Origin: Crocinitomix sp044361315
Lineage (GTDB): Bacteria; Bacteroidota; Bacteroidia; Flavobacteriales_D; Crocinitomicaceae
Reading direction: 5' to 3'
Assembly (NCBI GenBank): GCA_044361315.1
Contig: JBIKJA010000015.1
Location: forward strand, 1-64,000
Length of the DNA stretch: 64,000 nucleotides
The notes beneath the pieces are model-generated. The model ran no database searches and was not told where the DNA came from. It saw nothing but the letters and a program-made list of their open reading frames with translations. Within the stretch, counting starts at the first letter, position 1. Each line of letters starts with the position of its first letter. Of this stretch, positions 51,760 to 61,476 are shown in pieces. The position numbers and the translations under genes were made by a program.

Positions 51760-52187
51760 GCCCTAGTAATTGTAGGTTTAAAAGTATATGCCGCTTGTCC
51801 AGAAATAACCACTCTGTTTTTCAAAATTGGGGCATGTTTGTTTTTAAACCAAAGCCATGAAGTCAACCTTTATAGTAAAAAATACTTCAAAAAAGGGGGG
51901 CGTTAAATGCAGCGCTTTTTTGGGAGCGATAAATAACACAACTCAATACAATGCTTCCGGGGCTAACGTTTTATTATGCCAATTAGTGCCGGTACAAGTC
52001 GTTTTTCATAAACCTATAAACGAAATCCGCTGATTTATTCATCCCTTTTAGACCAGTGTTGTGTTTTAATCTATTTGTTTTCACTAAATTAACGCTGTTT
52101 TTAGGCAAAAAAACAACCTAAATGAGTTTTTAAATAAAAATCCTTCTTTTTTCTTTTCAAAAAGCCCTGCAATCAGCTGTAAAAATG
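51760..52187. other. Gene-free stretch upstream of purH
   Basis: AT-rich with scattered short palindromes (for example near 51899-51930). I see no RNA gene, repeat or coding frame. Confidence 0.45.
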
Positions 52188-52195
52188 TACCTTTG
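52188..52195 (+). promoter_or_regulatory. -7 element for purH
   Basis: TACCTTTG matches the preferred Bacteroidota -7 sequence and gives a 35-nt leader to ATG 52231. The -33 region (TTTTC) is weak. Confidence 0.5.
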
Positions 52196-52230
52196 TAAAT
52201 TATATTATCCGAATTGAATTTGTACAACCA

Positions 52231-53757
52231 ATGGTCGAACGAAAAAGAATAAAAAACGCATTAATTTCAGTATTTGATAAAACCGGTCTTGCAGCGATTG
52301 TAAACCAATTAAATTCTCAAAATGTCACCATTTACTCAACTGGAGGAACACAAAGTTTTATTGAAGAATTGGGAATTCCTGTTGAGCGTGTCGAGGATCT
52401 AACCTCTTATCCTTCTATTTTAGGTGGACGGGTTAAAACCTTACATCCAAAAATTTTTGGGGGAATTTTATCACGGCGAAATCATGCACAAGACCAAGCG
52501 CAAATTGCCGAATACGAAATTCCAGATATCGACCTTGTGATTGTTGATTTATATCCATTCGAAGCGACGGTTGCTTCTGGCGCATCACACGAAGATATTA
52601 TTGAAAAAATTGATGTTGGTGGAATTTCCTTAATTCGTGCAGCGGCTAAAAACTACACCGATGTCGTGATCATCCCTTCTAAAAATCAATACGCAAAATT
52701 TTTAGAAATCATTGAGGAGGCAGAAGGCACTAATGTAGAGGAGCGAAAAGCATTTGCCACAGCTGCATTTCAAGTTTCATCGAATTACGATACCCATATT
52801 TATAACTATTTTAATGCTGGAGAAAAAACAGCGTTTCAAGCAAATATTCCACAAGCAAATCCATTGCGTTATGGGGAAAATCCGCACCAAAAAGGGGTGT
52901 TTTATGGCGATCTCGACGCTGTTTTCGACAAATTAAATGGGAAAGAACTTTCGTACAATAATCTTTTAGACATTGATGCTGCCGTTCAATTGATGGCGGA
53001 TTTTACAAATGACAAACCAACCTTTGCCATTTTAAAACACAACAACGCCTGTGGTTTAGCAACCAGAAATACAGTCGAAGAAGCTTATAAAGATGCCTTA
53101 GCAGGTGACCCGGTTTCAGCTTTTGGTGGAATTTTAATTTCTAATACACTAATTTCCACTGCTGCTGCAACTGAAATCAACAGCCTTTTTTGCGAAGTTA
53201 TTATTGCGCCAGGATATACTTCTGAGGCCTTAGAAATTTTAAAAGAAAAGAAAAACAGAGTAATCCTGCGTCAAAAACAGGTGCTTATGCCTGAAAAACA
53301 ATTCCGCTCCATTTTAAACGGAGTTTTAGAACAAGATAAAGATTTGATTACCGATCAACCAGAAAATTTTGAACTAAAAACCACTGCCGCACCTACTGCT
53401 CAAGAGATTTCAGATTTAGCTTTTGCCAATAAATTGGTGAAACACACCAAATCAAACACTATTGTTTTAGCAAAAAACGGTCAATTATTAGCAAGCGGAA
53501 CAGGACAAACATCGCGTGTAGATGCGCTTACACAAGCCATTCACAAAGCAAAAGCTTTTGAGTTTGATTTAAATGGCGCTGTCATGGCTTCGGATGCATT
53601 TTTTCCGTTTCCTGATTGTGTCGAAATTGCGCATAATGCAGGAATAACTGCGGTAATTCAACCAGGTGGATCCATTAAAGATGAACACTCCATTAATTAT
53701 TGCAATGAAGTAGAAATGAGCATGGTATTTACAGGAAATAGACATTTTAAACATTAA
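52231..53757 (+). CDS. purH: Bifunctional AICAR transformylase / IMP cyclohydrolase
   Basis: Catalyses the last two steps to IMP. 508 residues. The N-terminal MGS-like cyclohydrolase domain begins 'KNALISVFDKTGLAAIVNQL' and includes 'GGRVKTLHPKIFGGIL' (about 69-84). The C-terminal transformylase has 'LRYGENPHQKGVFYGD', the catalytic Lys-His in 'AILKHNNACGLA', and the terminal 'MVFTGNRHFKH'. Canonical length. It is 89 bp upstream of mreB and probably leads that operon, an arrangement common in Bacteroidota. Confidence 0.97.
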   Translation: MVERKRIKNALISVFDKTGLAAIVNQLNSQNVTIYSTGGTQSFIEELGIPVERVEDLTSYPSILGGRVKTLHPKIFGGILSRRNHAQDQAQIAEYEIPDIDLVIVDLYPFEATVASGASHEDIIEKIDVGGISLIRAAAKNYTDVVIIPSKNQYAKFLEIIEEAEGTNVEERKAFATAAFQVSSNYDTHIYNYFNAGEKTAFQANIPQANPLRYGENPHQKGVFYGDLDAVFDKLNGKELSYNNLLDIDAAVQLMADFTNDKPTFAILKHNNACGLATRNTVEEAYKDALAGDPVSAFGGILISNTLISTAAATEINSLFCEVIIAPGYTSEALEILKEKKNRVILRQKQVLMPEKQFRSILNGVLEQDKDLITDQPENFELKTTAAPTAQEISDLAFANKLVKHTKSNTIVLAKNGQLLASGTGQTSRVDALTQAIHKAKAFEFDLNGAVMASDAFFPFPDCVEIAHNAGITAVIQPGGSIKDEHSINYCNEVEMSMVFTGNRHFKH

Positions 53758-53846
53758 AACCCCGGCAAAAAAAGACAAAGTAACTTTTTTCCGCCAAAAC
53801 AGTAAAACACTAAAATAACCACGAATTAAAAATATTAATAAACCTA

Positions 53847-54872
53847 ATGGGACTATTCGATTTTTTTACACGCGACATTGCCATTGACCTTGGTACCGCT
53901 AATACTTTGATCATCATGAATGACAAAGTAGTAGTAGATGAGCCGTCAATTGTTGCGAGAGATATCCAAACAGGAGCAATTGTTGCAATCGGTAAAACGG
54001 CGCAACAAATGCACGGTAAAACACATAAATTGATTGAAACAATTCGACCATTGAAAGATGGGGTAATTGCAGATTTCGAATCAGCAGAACAAATGATTCG
54101 AGGGATGATCAAAATGATTCATACCGGAAACAGATTAATCACGCCATCCTTGCGAATGGTAATTTGTATTCCTTCGGGGATCACCGAAGTTGAAAAGAGA
54201 GCGGTAAGAGATAGTGCCGAACATGCTGGAGCAAAAGAAGTTTTTTTGATTCACGAACCAATGGCGGCAGCTATCGGAATTGGAATCGACGTGGAAGAGC
54301 CAATGGGAAACATGATCATTGACATCGGTGGCGGAACCTCTGAAATTGCAGTAATAGCCTTGGGCGGAATCGTTTGTGATAAATCCATTCGAGTAGCAGG
54401 AGATGATTTTACAGCAGATATTGAAGAATACATGCGCAGACAACACAATATTTTAGTGGGTGAGCGAACAGCTGAACAAATTAAAATAGAAGTTGGGTCG
54501 GCATTAACAGATTTAGGCGATAAAGCGCCGCCACCTTATGCCGTGCGCGGACGCGATTTAATGACAGGGATTCCTAAAGAAATTTTAATCACCTATTCAG
54601 AAGTAGCACACGCTTTAGATAAAAGTATTTCTAAAATTGAAGAAGCAATTTTAAATGCATTAGAGATGACTCCTCCAGAATTGTCTGCTGATATTTATAA
54701 AACAGGGATTTATTTAGCTGGTGGTGGCTCAATGTTAAGAGGTTTGGATATCCGAATTTCTGAAAAAACCAAATTGCCAATTCACATTGCTGAAGATCCA
54801 TTGCGTGCCGTCGCAAGAGGAACAAGTATCGCCTTAAAAAATATTGGTCGATTCCAATTCTTAATGCGCTAA
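53847..54872 (+). CDS. mreB: Rod shape-determining protein MreB
   Basis: Bacterial actin that guides the elongation machinery on the inner face of the membrane. 341 residues. 'DIAIDLGTANTLI' (phosphate 1) starts at about residue 10, 'IDIGGGTSEIAVIALGGIV' forms phosphate 2, and 'LAGGGSMLRGLD' the adenosine motif. The N-terminal 'MGLFDFFTRD' is a typical amphipathic membrane anchor. Followed by mreC with a 38 bp gap. Confidence 0.97.
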   Translation: MGLFDFFTRDIAIDLGTANTLIIMNDKVVVDEPSIVARDIQTGAIVAIGKTAQQMHGKTHKLIETIRPLKDGVIADFESAEQMIRGMIKMIHTGNRLITPSLRMVICIPSGITEVEKRAVRDSAEHAGAKEVFLIHEPMAAAIGIGIDVEEPMGNMIIDIGGGTSEIAVIALGGIVCDKSIRVAGDDFTADIEEYMRRQHNILVGERTAEQIKIEVGSALTDLGDKAPPPYAVRGRDLMTGIPKEILITYSEVAHALDKSISKIEEAILNALEMTPPELSADIYKTGIYLAGGGSMLRGLDIRISEKTKLPIHIAEDPLRAVARGTSIALKNIGRFQFLMR

Positions 54873-54910
54873 GAATTGCTCAACTAAGTACAGTAGAATG
54901 TTAAAATCAA

Positions 54911-55744
54911 ATGCGAAGACTATTTCAATTTTTAAAGCGGTTTAGAGATTTTTTAGTCTTTACAATTTTACAAGTATTCGTTTTAACCCTTTTTATCAAC
55001 GGGAAAAACTACCACAGCACAAAAATGACCAACACCTCCTCCGTTTTGATAGGTTGGTTCATGGAAAAAAAATACGAGATTTCAAAACACCTTTATCTAG
55101 CAGATGCCAATAAACAGTTAATGGAAGAGAATGCGCGGTTGCGGGGTTTACTTCCTTCAAGTTATTTTCAATTACAAGGAAACGCCTATTCTGTTAACGA
55201 CACCTTGATGAAACAGCAATTTGAGTATATTCCTGCAACAGTGATCAACTCAACCGCCAACAAAGCCAATAATTATTTTACCCTCAATCGAGGCTCCTCG
55301 AACGGAATTGAAATTGGAATGGGTGTAATTTCAAGCGAAGGTTTAATAGGGATTGTAATCGATGTTTCAACTACCTACGCAATCGTAATGACCATGTTGT
55401 CAAACGATATTAAAGTGAACGTTAAATTGAAAGAAAACAACGAATATTGGTTGTTAAATTGGGATGGTCGTGACAAAGAAATTGGACAAATCCAACAAGT
55501 AAAACGCGATGTGCCATTAGAAATAGGAGATAACGTAGTTACCCGTGGAGGAGACAAACAATTTCCTGAAGGAATTGCTGCGGGAACTATTTCAGAAATT
55601 ATTTCTACCGATGGCGAACAAACTATCTCATTAAACATCAAACTTGCTGTAAATTTTAATGCTGTTTATCATGTTTACGTCATTAAAAATTTACTGAAAA
55701 ACGAACAAATTGAATTAGAAGATCGCATTTTAGAAAATGAGTAA
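54911..55744 (+). CDS. mreC: Rod shape-determining protein MreC
   Basis: A 277-residue bitopic inner membrane protein. One N-terminal membrane helix (about 12-32), a coiled coil (about 60-80, 'DANKQLMEENARLRGLLP'), and the beta-rich periplasmic core with 'NRGSSNGIEIGMGVISSEGL' and 'VVTRGGDKQFPEGIAAG'. It links MreB to PBP2/RodA and forms filaments. Its end overlaps mreD by 8 bp. Confidence 0.95.
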   Translation: MRRLFQFLKRFRDFLVFTILQVFVLTLFINGKNYHSTKMTNTSSVLIGWFMEKKYEISKHLYLADANKQLMEENARLRGLLPSSYFQLQGNAYSVNDTLMKQQFEYIPATVINSTANKANNYFTLNRGSSNGIEIGMGVISSEGLIGIVIDVSTTYAIVMTMLSNDIKVNVKLKENNEYWLLNWDGRDKEIGQIQQVKRDVPLEIGDNVVTRGGDKQFPEGIAAGTISEIISTDGEQTISLNIKLAVNFNAVYHVYVIKNLLKNEQIELEDRILENE

Positions 55745-56252
55745 TCCGAGGATAAAATATGCCCTGTTTTTTATATTTCTAGTCTTTTTTCAAGGACTGG
55801 TGGTACAAAACGTAAATCTAAGTCTCTACTTTAACCCAATGGTTTATCCATTTCTTATTATGATTTTACCCTTCGAGTTTGGGGTGTTGGCGACCATGGC
55901 TATTGCAATAGTCCTCGGACTTTCGGTAGATGCGTTTTCAAATGGATTTGGCCTCCATGCCTCCGCTACCTTGTTAATTGCCTATATGCGTCCAACGATT
56001 TTACGAATCATTCGCCCGCGTGACGGGTATAACAGCTTATTAGCACCGACAATTTATGACATGGGAGCAATGTGGTTTTTGTCTTATGCTTCCCTCACCC
56101 TCGCAATTCATCACTTTTGGTACTTCGCGATTGAAATGTTCCGTTTAGATCATTTATTCTTCCTATTGTCTAAAACAATTTCCAGCGTTTTATTTTCGCT
56201 GCTACTTATTTTCATCATCCAATACATTTTTTATAGAGCACCAAAAAAATGA
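55737..56252 (+). CDS. mreD: Rod shape-determining protein MreD
   Basis: A 171-residue membrane protein with about five or six helices ('IKYALFFIFLVFFQGLVVQN' at the start, 'GLSVDAFSNGFGLHASATLL' in the middle). The sequence is weakly conserved, as usual for MreD; identity rests on hydrophobicity, the VDAF-type segment and location between mreC and the PBP2 gene. It overlaps both neighbours (8 bp and 4 bp). Confidence 0.93.
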   Translation: MSNPRIKYALFFIFLVFFQGLVVQNVNLSLYFNPMVYPFLIMILPFEFGVLATMAIAIVLGLSVDAFSNGFGLHASATLLIAYMRPTILRIIRPRDGYNSLLAPTIYDMGAMWFLSYASLTLAIHHFWYFAIEMFRLDHLFFLLSKTISSVLFSLLLIFIIQYIFYRAPKK

Positions 56253-58099
56253 AGCCTAACGATGAAAGAAAATATGTAATTGCACTCATTTTTGCTCTGA
56301 TTCCAGTCATTTTTGTTGTAAAGTTATTTTACATGCAAGTGGTGGACGATAAATGGAAAGATCGTGCCGCACAAATCTCTGAAAACCGAATTCTCACCTA
56401 TCCGTCTCGAGGAATCGTGTACGACCGAAATAACGTAAAAATTATCTCTAACGAAATCTACTATGATATTCATGTTATTCCAAAAATGGCCAAAGACATT
56501 GACAGTGTTTCATTGGTAAATCTCTTGGGAATAACGATGACAGATTATACCGCCAAAATGAATGTCGCAAGGGCTTTTTCGATGCGTAAACCTTCTGAAG
56601 TTGTGCGCCAAATTCCTCCTAATGAATTTTCACTAATTGCCCCTGAATTATATAAATATCCTGGATTTTTTGAAGTAGCGAGAACCTTGCGAGTTTATCC
56701 TAAACAAATTGCTGCACACGCACTTGGGTATATGAACGAGGCAAATTTAGACGACATAAAAAAAGATAGTTATTATCAACCCGGAGATTATATCGGTCGA
56801 ACAGGAATTGAAAAAATGTATGAAAAACAACTTCGTGGAAAAAGAGGGGTAAAATATTATTTGCAAGATGCCATGGGTGTTTCGACAGGGAAATATGAAG
56901 ATGGGAAATACGATACCCTTGCCATTCAAGGTAAAAACATTACCCTCACCATCGATTCTGAATTACAAGCCTACGGTGAAAAATTAATGCAAAATAAACT
57001 GGGAAGTATTGTGGCTATTGAACCAAGCACAGGAGAAATTTTAGCCATGATCTCTGCGCCTACTTACGACCCAAACTTGTTAGTTGGAAGGCATTTAGGA
57101 AATAATTATGGCAAATTGCAAGAAGACACCTTGCTCCCACTCCAAAACCGTTCTATGAATTCTGCATATATGCCGGGCTCAATTTTTAAAACTGTAATGG
57201 CATTAATTGCTTTGCAAGAGGGAGTTGTTACAGAAAACGCGAGTTTCTCTTGTAATAAAGACTTAGCAGGATGTCACGATCATCCGATGGCACAAAATAT
57301 TTCGGATGGGGTCAAGTTTTCGTGCAATCCCTATTTTATTCAACTCACTCGCCGCATCATCCAACAACGAAAAGATAGAAGTATTTTTAAAGATGCTGCA
57401 ATTGGAATGGATTTATGGGCAAAATATGTGCGGAGTTTTGGTATTGGCATCGACCTAAAAATTGATTATCCAACCAATGTCCATGGAAATGTACCAGATG
57501 CCGATTATTATAACGAACATTTAAAATTCCGCTGGGCATTTAGTACCGTACAGTCAATCGCAATTGGGCAAGGTGAGGTACTAATCACCCCTTTACAAAT
57601 GGCCAATTTAGCGGCGGCGATCGCAAATCGGGGATATTTTATTGCTCCGCATTTTATTAAAAAAATTGAAGGAGAAAATACTCCTGAAATCTATACGAAA
57701 AAACAAAAAACCATGGTGGATGCCGCCTATTTTGAACCCGTAATTGATGGTATGTGGCGAGTAGTTCATGAACCTGGCGGAACGGCCCAACGTGCGCGCG
57801 TGGATAGTGCACATGTCTGCGGAAAAACAGGCACCGTAGAAAATTTCAAAAAAATTAGTGGTCGCGTTTATCAATTAACCGACCACTCGAACTTTATGGC
57901 CTTTGCTCCTCGAAATAATCCACAAATCGCCATTTCTGTATTTATTGAAAATGCGGGGTTTGGCGGAACATGGGCTGCGCCAATTGCGAGTTTATTAATT
58001 GAAAAATACATCAACGGCGAAGTACTGGATACTGCAAAAGAAAATTATATCCTCAATGCCAATTTAATTCCAGATGCGAGTGATATTATCCGAAAATGA
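56249..58099 (+). CDS. mrdA: Penicillin-binding protein 2 (elongation transpeptidase)
   Basis: A 616-residue class B PBP cross-linking peptidoglycan during elongation. One N-terminal helix (about 9-29), a pedestal domain with 'RGIVYDRNNVKIISNE', then the transpeptidase: the active-site Ser311 in 'MPGSIFKTVMALI', the SxN-type motif 'FSCNPYF', and 'CGKTGTVENF'. In the N-terminal half 'GRTGIEKMYEKQLRGKRG' is a PBP2 hallmark. ATG overlaps mreD and the stop overlaps rodA by 4 bp, so they are coupled. Confidence 0.96.
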   Translation: MKPNDERKYVIALIFALIPVIFVVKLFYMQVVDDKWKDRAAQISENRILTYPSRGIVYDRNNVKIISNEIYYDIHVIPKMAKDIDSVSLVNLLGITMTDYTAKMNVARAFSMRKPSEVVRQIPPNEFSLIAPELYKYPGFFEVARTLRVYPKQIAAHALGYMNEANLDDIKKDSYYQPGDYIGRTGIEKMYEKQLRGKRGVKYYLQDAMGVSTGKYEDGKYDTLAIQGKNITLTIDSELQAYGEKLMQNKLGSIVAIEPSTGEILAMISAPTYDPNLLVGRHLGNNYGKLQEDTLLPLQNRSMNSAYMPGSIFKTVMALIALQEGVVTENASFSCNKDLAGCHDHPMAQNISDGVKFSCNPYFIQLTRRIIQQRKDRSIFKDAAIGMDLWAKYVRSFGIGIDLKIDYPTNVHGNVPDADYYNEHLKFRWAFSTVQSIAIGQGEVLITPLQMANLAAAIANRGYFIAPHFIKKIEGENTPEIYTKKQKTMVDAAYFEPVIDGMWRVVHEPGGTAQRARVDSAHVCGKTGTVENFKKISGRVYQLTDHSNFMAFAPRNNPQIAISVFIENAGFGGTWAAPIASLLIEKYINGEVLDTAKENYILNANLIPDASDIIRK

Positions 58100-59481
58100 G
58101 AGGTCCTGAAAATAAAATATTCGCACATGTAGATTGGACGTTTTTAGCGCTCTATTTCATTTTGGTCATCCTAGGAATCAGCACCGTTTATTCATCTGTT
58201 TACGATCCTGATCACCCCTCTTTATTTGATTTGGACACCGAGCATGGCAAACAAATTATGTGGCTAGGGGTTTCTTTGTTCTTCGGAACAATTTTATTCT
58301 TTTTAGATTCTAATTTTATACGAAAATATGCCTATTGGATTTACGGAACAACCATGCTTTTATTGGTGGCGGTTTTATTTACTTCACCAATTAACGGTGC
58401 GCGTTCGTGGTTTGGGTTTGGGAGTTTGGGTATTCAACCCTCCGAATTTGCCAAAATTGGGGTGGCTTTGGCGTTAGCAAAATTTATCGATCAAAATAAC
58501 GCAGCAAAAGATGGTAAAAGTTTAAAAAAGAACCAAGGATTGGCAACACTTTGGGGAGTAATCCCTTTTATCTCCAAAAACAAAGAAACCGCTTTGATCA
58601 TTGGTATTCCATGTGCCCTGGTTTTACTGCAACCGGATGCGGGTACATTTATCGTTTTTACTTCGTTTTTATTGGTGTTGTACCGCGAAGGTTATGCCGG
58701 AAATATCTTGTTGTTTTTAGTCGTGGCGTTGATCATTGCCGCCATTACCCTTTTGGTGGCTGACACCAATTTTATGTTGCTTTTTACCAAAATTAAATTG
58801 TCTGGTAAAGCCGGGATTTTAATTGGATTGGGGTTACTCTCGTTGATTTTTTTAATCATCATTCGTAATTTTGTTCTAAAAAGAAACCGAAAAGGAGCGT
58901 ACAGAGCATTGATTGGGAGCGTGCTGGTGGCAGTGGCCCTTGTTTATACTGTTGAGGGCGCATATACCAATATATTGCGCAGCCATCAAAAAGAGCGAAT
59001 AGATTTGTTGTTAGGGAAAATTGACGATCCGGATGGAAAAGGGTATAATATTAACCGCGCGAAAGCCGCCATTGGCTCAGGAGGATTTTTAGGAAAAGGC
59101 TATCAAGCAGCAACACTTGCTAATTCAAGCCAAAAACACGTGCCCATGCAAAGTACCGATTTTATTTTTTGCACATGGTCCGAAGAGCGTGGCTTTACGG
59201 GCTCATTCGTTTTTATTGTCTTATACACCTTCATGCTGTTAAAAATGATTGTCATTGGCGAACGGCAGCGGTCGGTGTTTACGCGAGTTTATGCCTATTG
59301 TGTCGCCAGTATCTTCTTTTATCATTTTATGATTAACATTGGCATGGCCATTGGCTTAGCACCTGTAATTGGTATTCCTTTGCCGTTTTTTAGTTATGGA
59401 GGTTCCTCTATGATGTCATTTTCTGTCTTATTTTTTATCTTGTTAAAACTCGATTCAGAACGTAAAGTCGTATTACAATAG
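58096..59481 (+). CDS. rodA: Rod shape-determining glycosyltransferase RodA
   Basis: A SEDS-family peptidoglycan polymerase that works with PBP2. 461 residues, about ten helices. 'GARSWFGFGSLGIQPSEFAK' carries the SEDS signature, 'ILLQPDAGTFIVF' the catalytic Asp segment, and 'GIPLPFFSYGGSSMMSF' the C-terminal motif. It is somewhat longer than enterobacterial RodA because of an added loop of about 60 residues around 230-300, common in Bacteroidota. Confidence 0.95.
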   Translation: MRGPENKIFAHVDWTFLALYFILVILGISTVYSSVYDPDHPSLFDLDTEHGKQIMWLGVSLFFGTILFFLDSNFIRKYAYWIYGTTMLLLVAVLFTSPINGARSWFGFGSLGIQPSEFAKIGVALALAKFIDQNNAAKDGKSLKKNQGLATLWGVIPFISKNKETALIIGIPCALVLLQPDAGTFIVFTSFLLVLYREGYAGNILLFLVVALIIAAITLLVADTNFMLLFTKIKLSGKAGILIGLGLLSLIFLIIIRNFVLKRNRKGAYRALIGSVLVAVALVYTVEGAYTNILRSHQKERIDLLLGKIDDPDGKGYNINRAKAAIGSGGFLGKGYQAATLANSSQKHVPMQSTDFIFCTWSEERGFTGSFVFIVLYTFMLLKMIVIGERQRSVFTRVYAYCVASIFFYHFMINIGMAIGLAPVIGIPLPFFSYGGSSMMSFSVLFFILLKLDSERKVVLQ

Positions 59482-59483
59482 CT

Positions 59484-60236
59484 ATGTTAAAAACCATGTC
59501 GCCCCCTTTTCAGGTGTTGTTTTTTATTGGGATGGTATTTGGTATGTCTATTTTTGGGGAACTTATTTATGGGTTAAGTTTAAGTCTAGCCATCGATCCT
59601 TCTGCTTTGGATAAAATTGATTGGCAAGACCCAAAAATTACCCTTTCCAGGGCTTTATTTGGTCAGATTTTTATGTTCTTATTGGCGTTTATGCTCTTCC
59701 TAAAATGGTCGGGCGAACGTTTTTCATCCATCGTGGACATAAAAAAAACAGCCCTCAAACCCTTTTTATACACCCTCGCCGCTTTTGCGATTTGTTTTCT
59801 TGCTTTGCCTTTCATCGAATATTTAAATGCTCCTTTACGCGCCATCCTTCCGGCTCATGTCCTTGAAAGTGAAATGGCAACCAATGCCTTACAAGAAAAA
59901 ATTGTCTACACCGATAATCCCATTCAATTTAGCGTAAGTTTAATTGTCATGGGACTTTTACCTGCTATTTGCGAAGAATTAGTCTTTCGAGGTTTTTTAA
60001 TCAAAAAAATGGTGCAATCTGGCATGAAAGAAAACGCTGCACTTGTGTTAAGTGCCCTAATTTTTTCCCTTTCTCACGGTCAACCTTTAAAAGTACTCGC
60101 CATTTTTGTTTTAGGGATAACCTTAGGCCATGTCTATTTAAAGTTCAAAAACCTCAAATACGCCATCCTTTTGCATTTCTCGTTTAATTCCATCCAAATT
60201 TTAATTGGCTTTTTGGTGGCATCAGGTGTAATTTGA
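59484..60236 (+). CDS. CPBP family (Rce1-like) intramembrane metalloprotease
   Basis: A 250-residue membrane protein with about six helices. Motif 1 is 'CEELVFRGFLI' with Glu164-Glu165 and Arg169; motif 2 'LIFSLSHGQPLK' and a third with 'LLHFSFNSIQI' supply the metal-binding His/Asn residues of the CPBP (CAAX protease and bacteriocin-processing) family. It starts 2 bp after rodA and probably ends the cell-shape operon. Role in processing envelope peptides is inference. Confidence 0.9.
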   Translation: MLKTMSPPFQVLFFIGMVFGMSIFGELIYGLSLSLAIDPSALDKIDWQDPKITLSRALFGQIFMFLLAFMLFLKWSGERFSSIVDIKKTALKPFLYTLAAFAICFLALPFIEYLNAPLRAILPAHVLESEMATNALQEKIVYTDNPIQFSVSLIVMGLLPAICEELVFRGFLIKKMVQSGMKENAALVLSALIFSLSHGQPLKVLAIFVLGITLGHVYLKFKNLKYAILLHFSFNSIQILIGFLVASGVI

Positions 60237-60272
60237 TTAGGGTTGTGAGAGTCACCCATTAAATCCCCTAAT
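60236..60272. terminator. Hairpin at the junction of convergent genes
   Basis: ATTAGGG (60236-60242) pairs with CCCTAAT (60266-60272), with an inner GTGA/TCAC stem. It spans the ends of the CPBP gene and the exonuclease gene. No T-tract on either strand. Confidence 0.4.
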
Positions 60273-60984
60273 ACGTAATGTTTTCCTCCTTAATCAAGGG
60301 TTCGTTTCGAAACTTTAAGAACAATTGAATCAGGGCAACAACATCTTTTTGGCAATAAGAAGTTATGCGCGATAAATCCCCTTCTTCGTAATAAACCCGC
60401 GCCACATCGGCACCAGATATGTCATCCTTTGGCGTTGGAATGTCAAAAATATGGCACAATAAACTTAAGGACGTATAATGCTTATAATCACCGAATTTCC
60501 ACAATTCGAGCGTATCAATATGGTTCACCTCCCAAGGTTTTTTACCTGCAATGTCCAATACCCCAGGTAAATCAATTCCATTAATCAACATGCGCCGGCC
60601 AATGTAAGGGAAATCAAATTCCTTCGCATTATGGCCACATAAAATATGGTAAGGCGTATTGTATCGCTTATTCAATAACTCGGCAAACTCAAGCAATAAT
60701 TCTTTTTCATCATCCCCAGCAAACGATTTTATGCGAATTTCATTTCCATTCGCTTTTTCATGAAGAATCCCCACCGAAATGCAGACAATTTTACCAAACT
60801 CAGCATAAATTCCCGCTTTTTCATACACTTCGGCAGCCGTCAAACCGTCTTTTTGCAGAAACTTTGTTTTAGCATCATATAACTCCGCCGTTTTAGCATC
60901 CAAATTGGCATATTCATACACTTGCGGCACCGTTTCAATATCTAGGAAAAGTACTTTTTCAATATTTATTTTTCTTAATTGCAT
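60268..60984 (-). CDS. DnaQ-fold 3'-5' exonuclease (PolB-like)
   Basis: A 238-residue protein with exonuclease motif I 'LFLDIETVPQV' (DxE, about 13-23), motif II 'GHNAKEFDFPYIGRR' (NxxxFD, about 117-131) and motif III 'SYCQKDVVALI' (YxxxD, about 208-218). It corresponds to the free-standing PolB-like 3'-5' exonuclease family of Bacteroidota. It likely trims DNA or RNA ends. Divergent from nothing close by; upstream lies a 600-bp gap with repeats. Confidence 0.87.
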   Translation of the reverse strand: MQLRKINIEKVLFLDIETVPQVYEYANLDAKTAELYDAKTKFLQKDGLTAAEVYEKAGIYAEFGKIVCISVGILHEKANGNEIRIKSFAGDDEKELLLEFAELLNKRYNTPYHILCGHNAKEFDFPYIGRRMLINGIDLPGVLDIAGKKPWEVNHIDTLELWKFGDYKHYTSLSLLCHIFDIPTPKDDISGADVARVYYEEGDLSRITSYCQKDVVALIQLFLKFRNEPLIKEENITY

Positions 60985-61189
60985 GGGTTTTTATTATTTT
61001 AAAAAGTTAAGATAATAGAAATGTGGATTCGACGAACTGTTTTTTAAAAATTTTTATTCCCTGCTCTAAAAAAGTTGCGCTCATTTAGCGATAACGCAAT
61101 GAGTGTGCTCTTCATTAAGCATTTGTAATGCCGACAATCTAAATGGTCATAATTCAGCCACCTTTTCCTGCTCTTCCCTAAAGTTGCCT

Positions 61190-61440
61190 CCTTGGCGCCT
61201 AAGTCCATTAAACTTATTTTACCCGTTTCCGTTGGTCACAGGCAAACAAGCAATGGGTCTATATGCGCCAAGGTAGCAAGCTACCACTGCTATCAGGGGT
61301 GGGAATATCTGAATCAAAAACTAAATCACGACACTCGCTTATTGCCTTGCTATTATATAAAAAGAAATTCGAAGCAGTCAAACGCAGTTCAGCGCAGCTA
61401 ATCCTCTCGCGTGGTAGCCAAGCACTATGAATTAGCTCAA
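61190..61440 (-). other. Possible structured non-coding region
   Basis: Several inverted repeats cluster here: CCTTGGCGC (61190-61198) with GCGCCAAGG (61265-61273), GGTAGC/GCTACC with a 2-nt loop (61272-61285), and CCACTG..GGTGG. On the minus strand it contains 'CCCCTGATAGCAGTGG', which shares GATAGCA(G/A)TGG with the core of repeat copy D. Open frames across it look spurious. It may be a relative of the dispersed element or a small RNA. Confidence 0.4.
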
Positions 61441-61476
61441 AAAAACAACCAATTTTTACTCGCAGTCCTGGATTTT

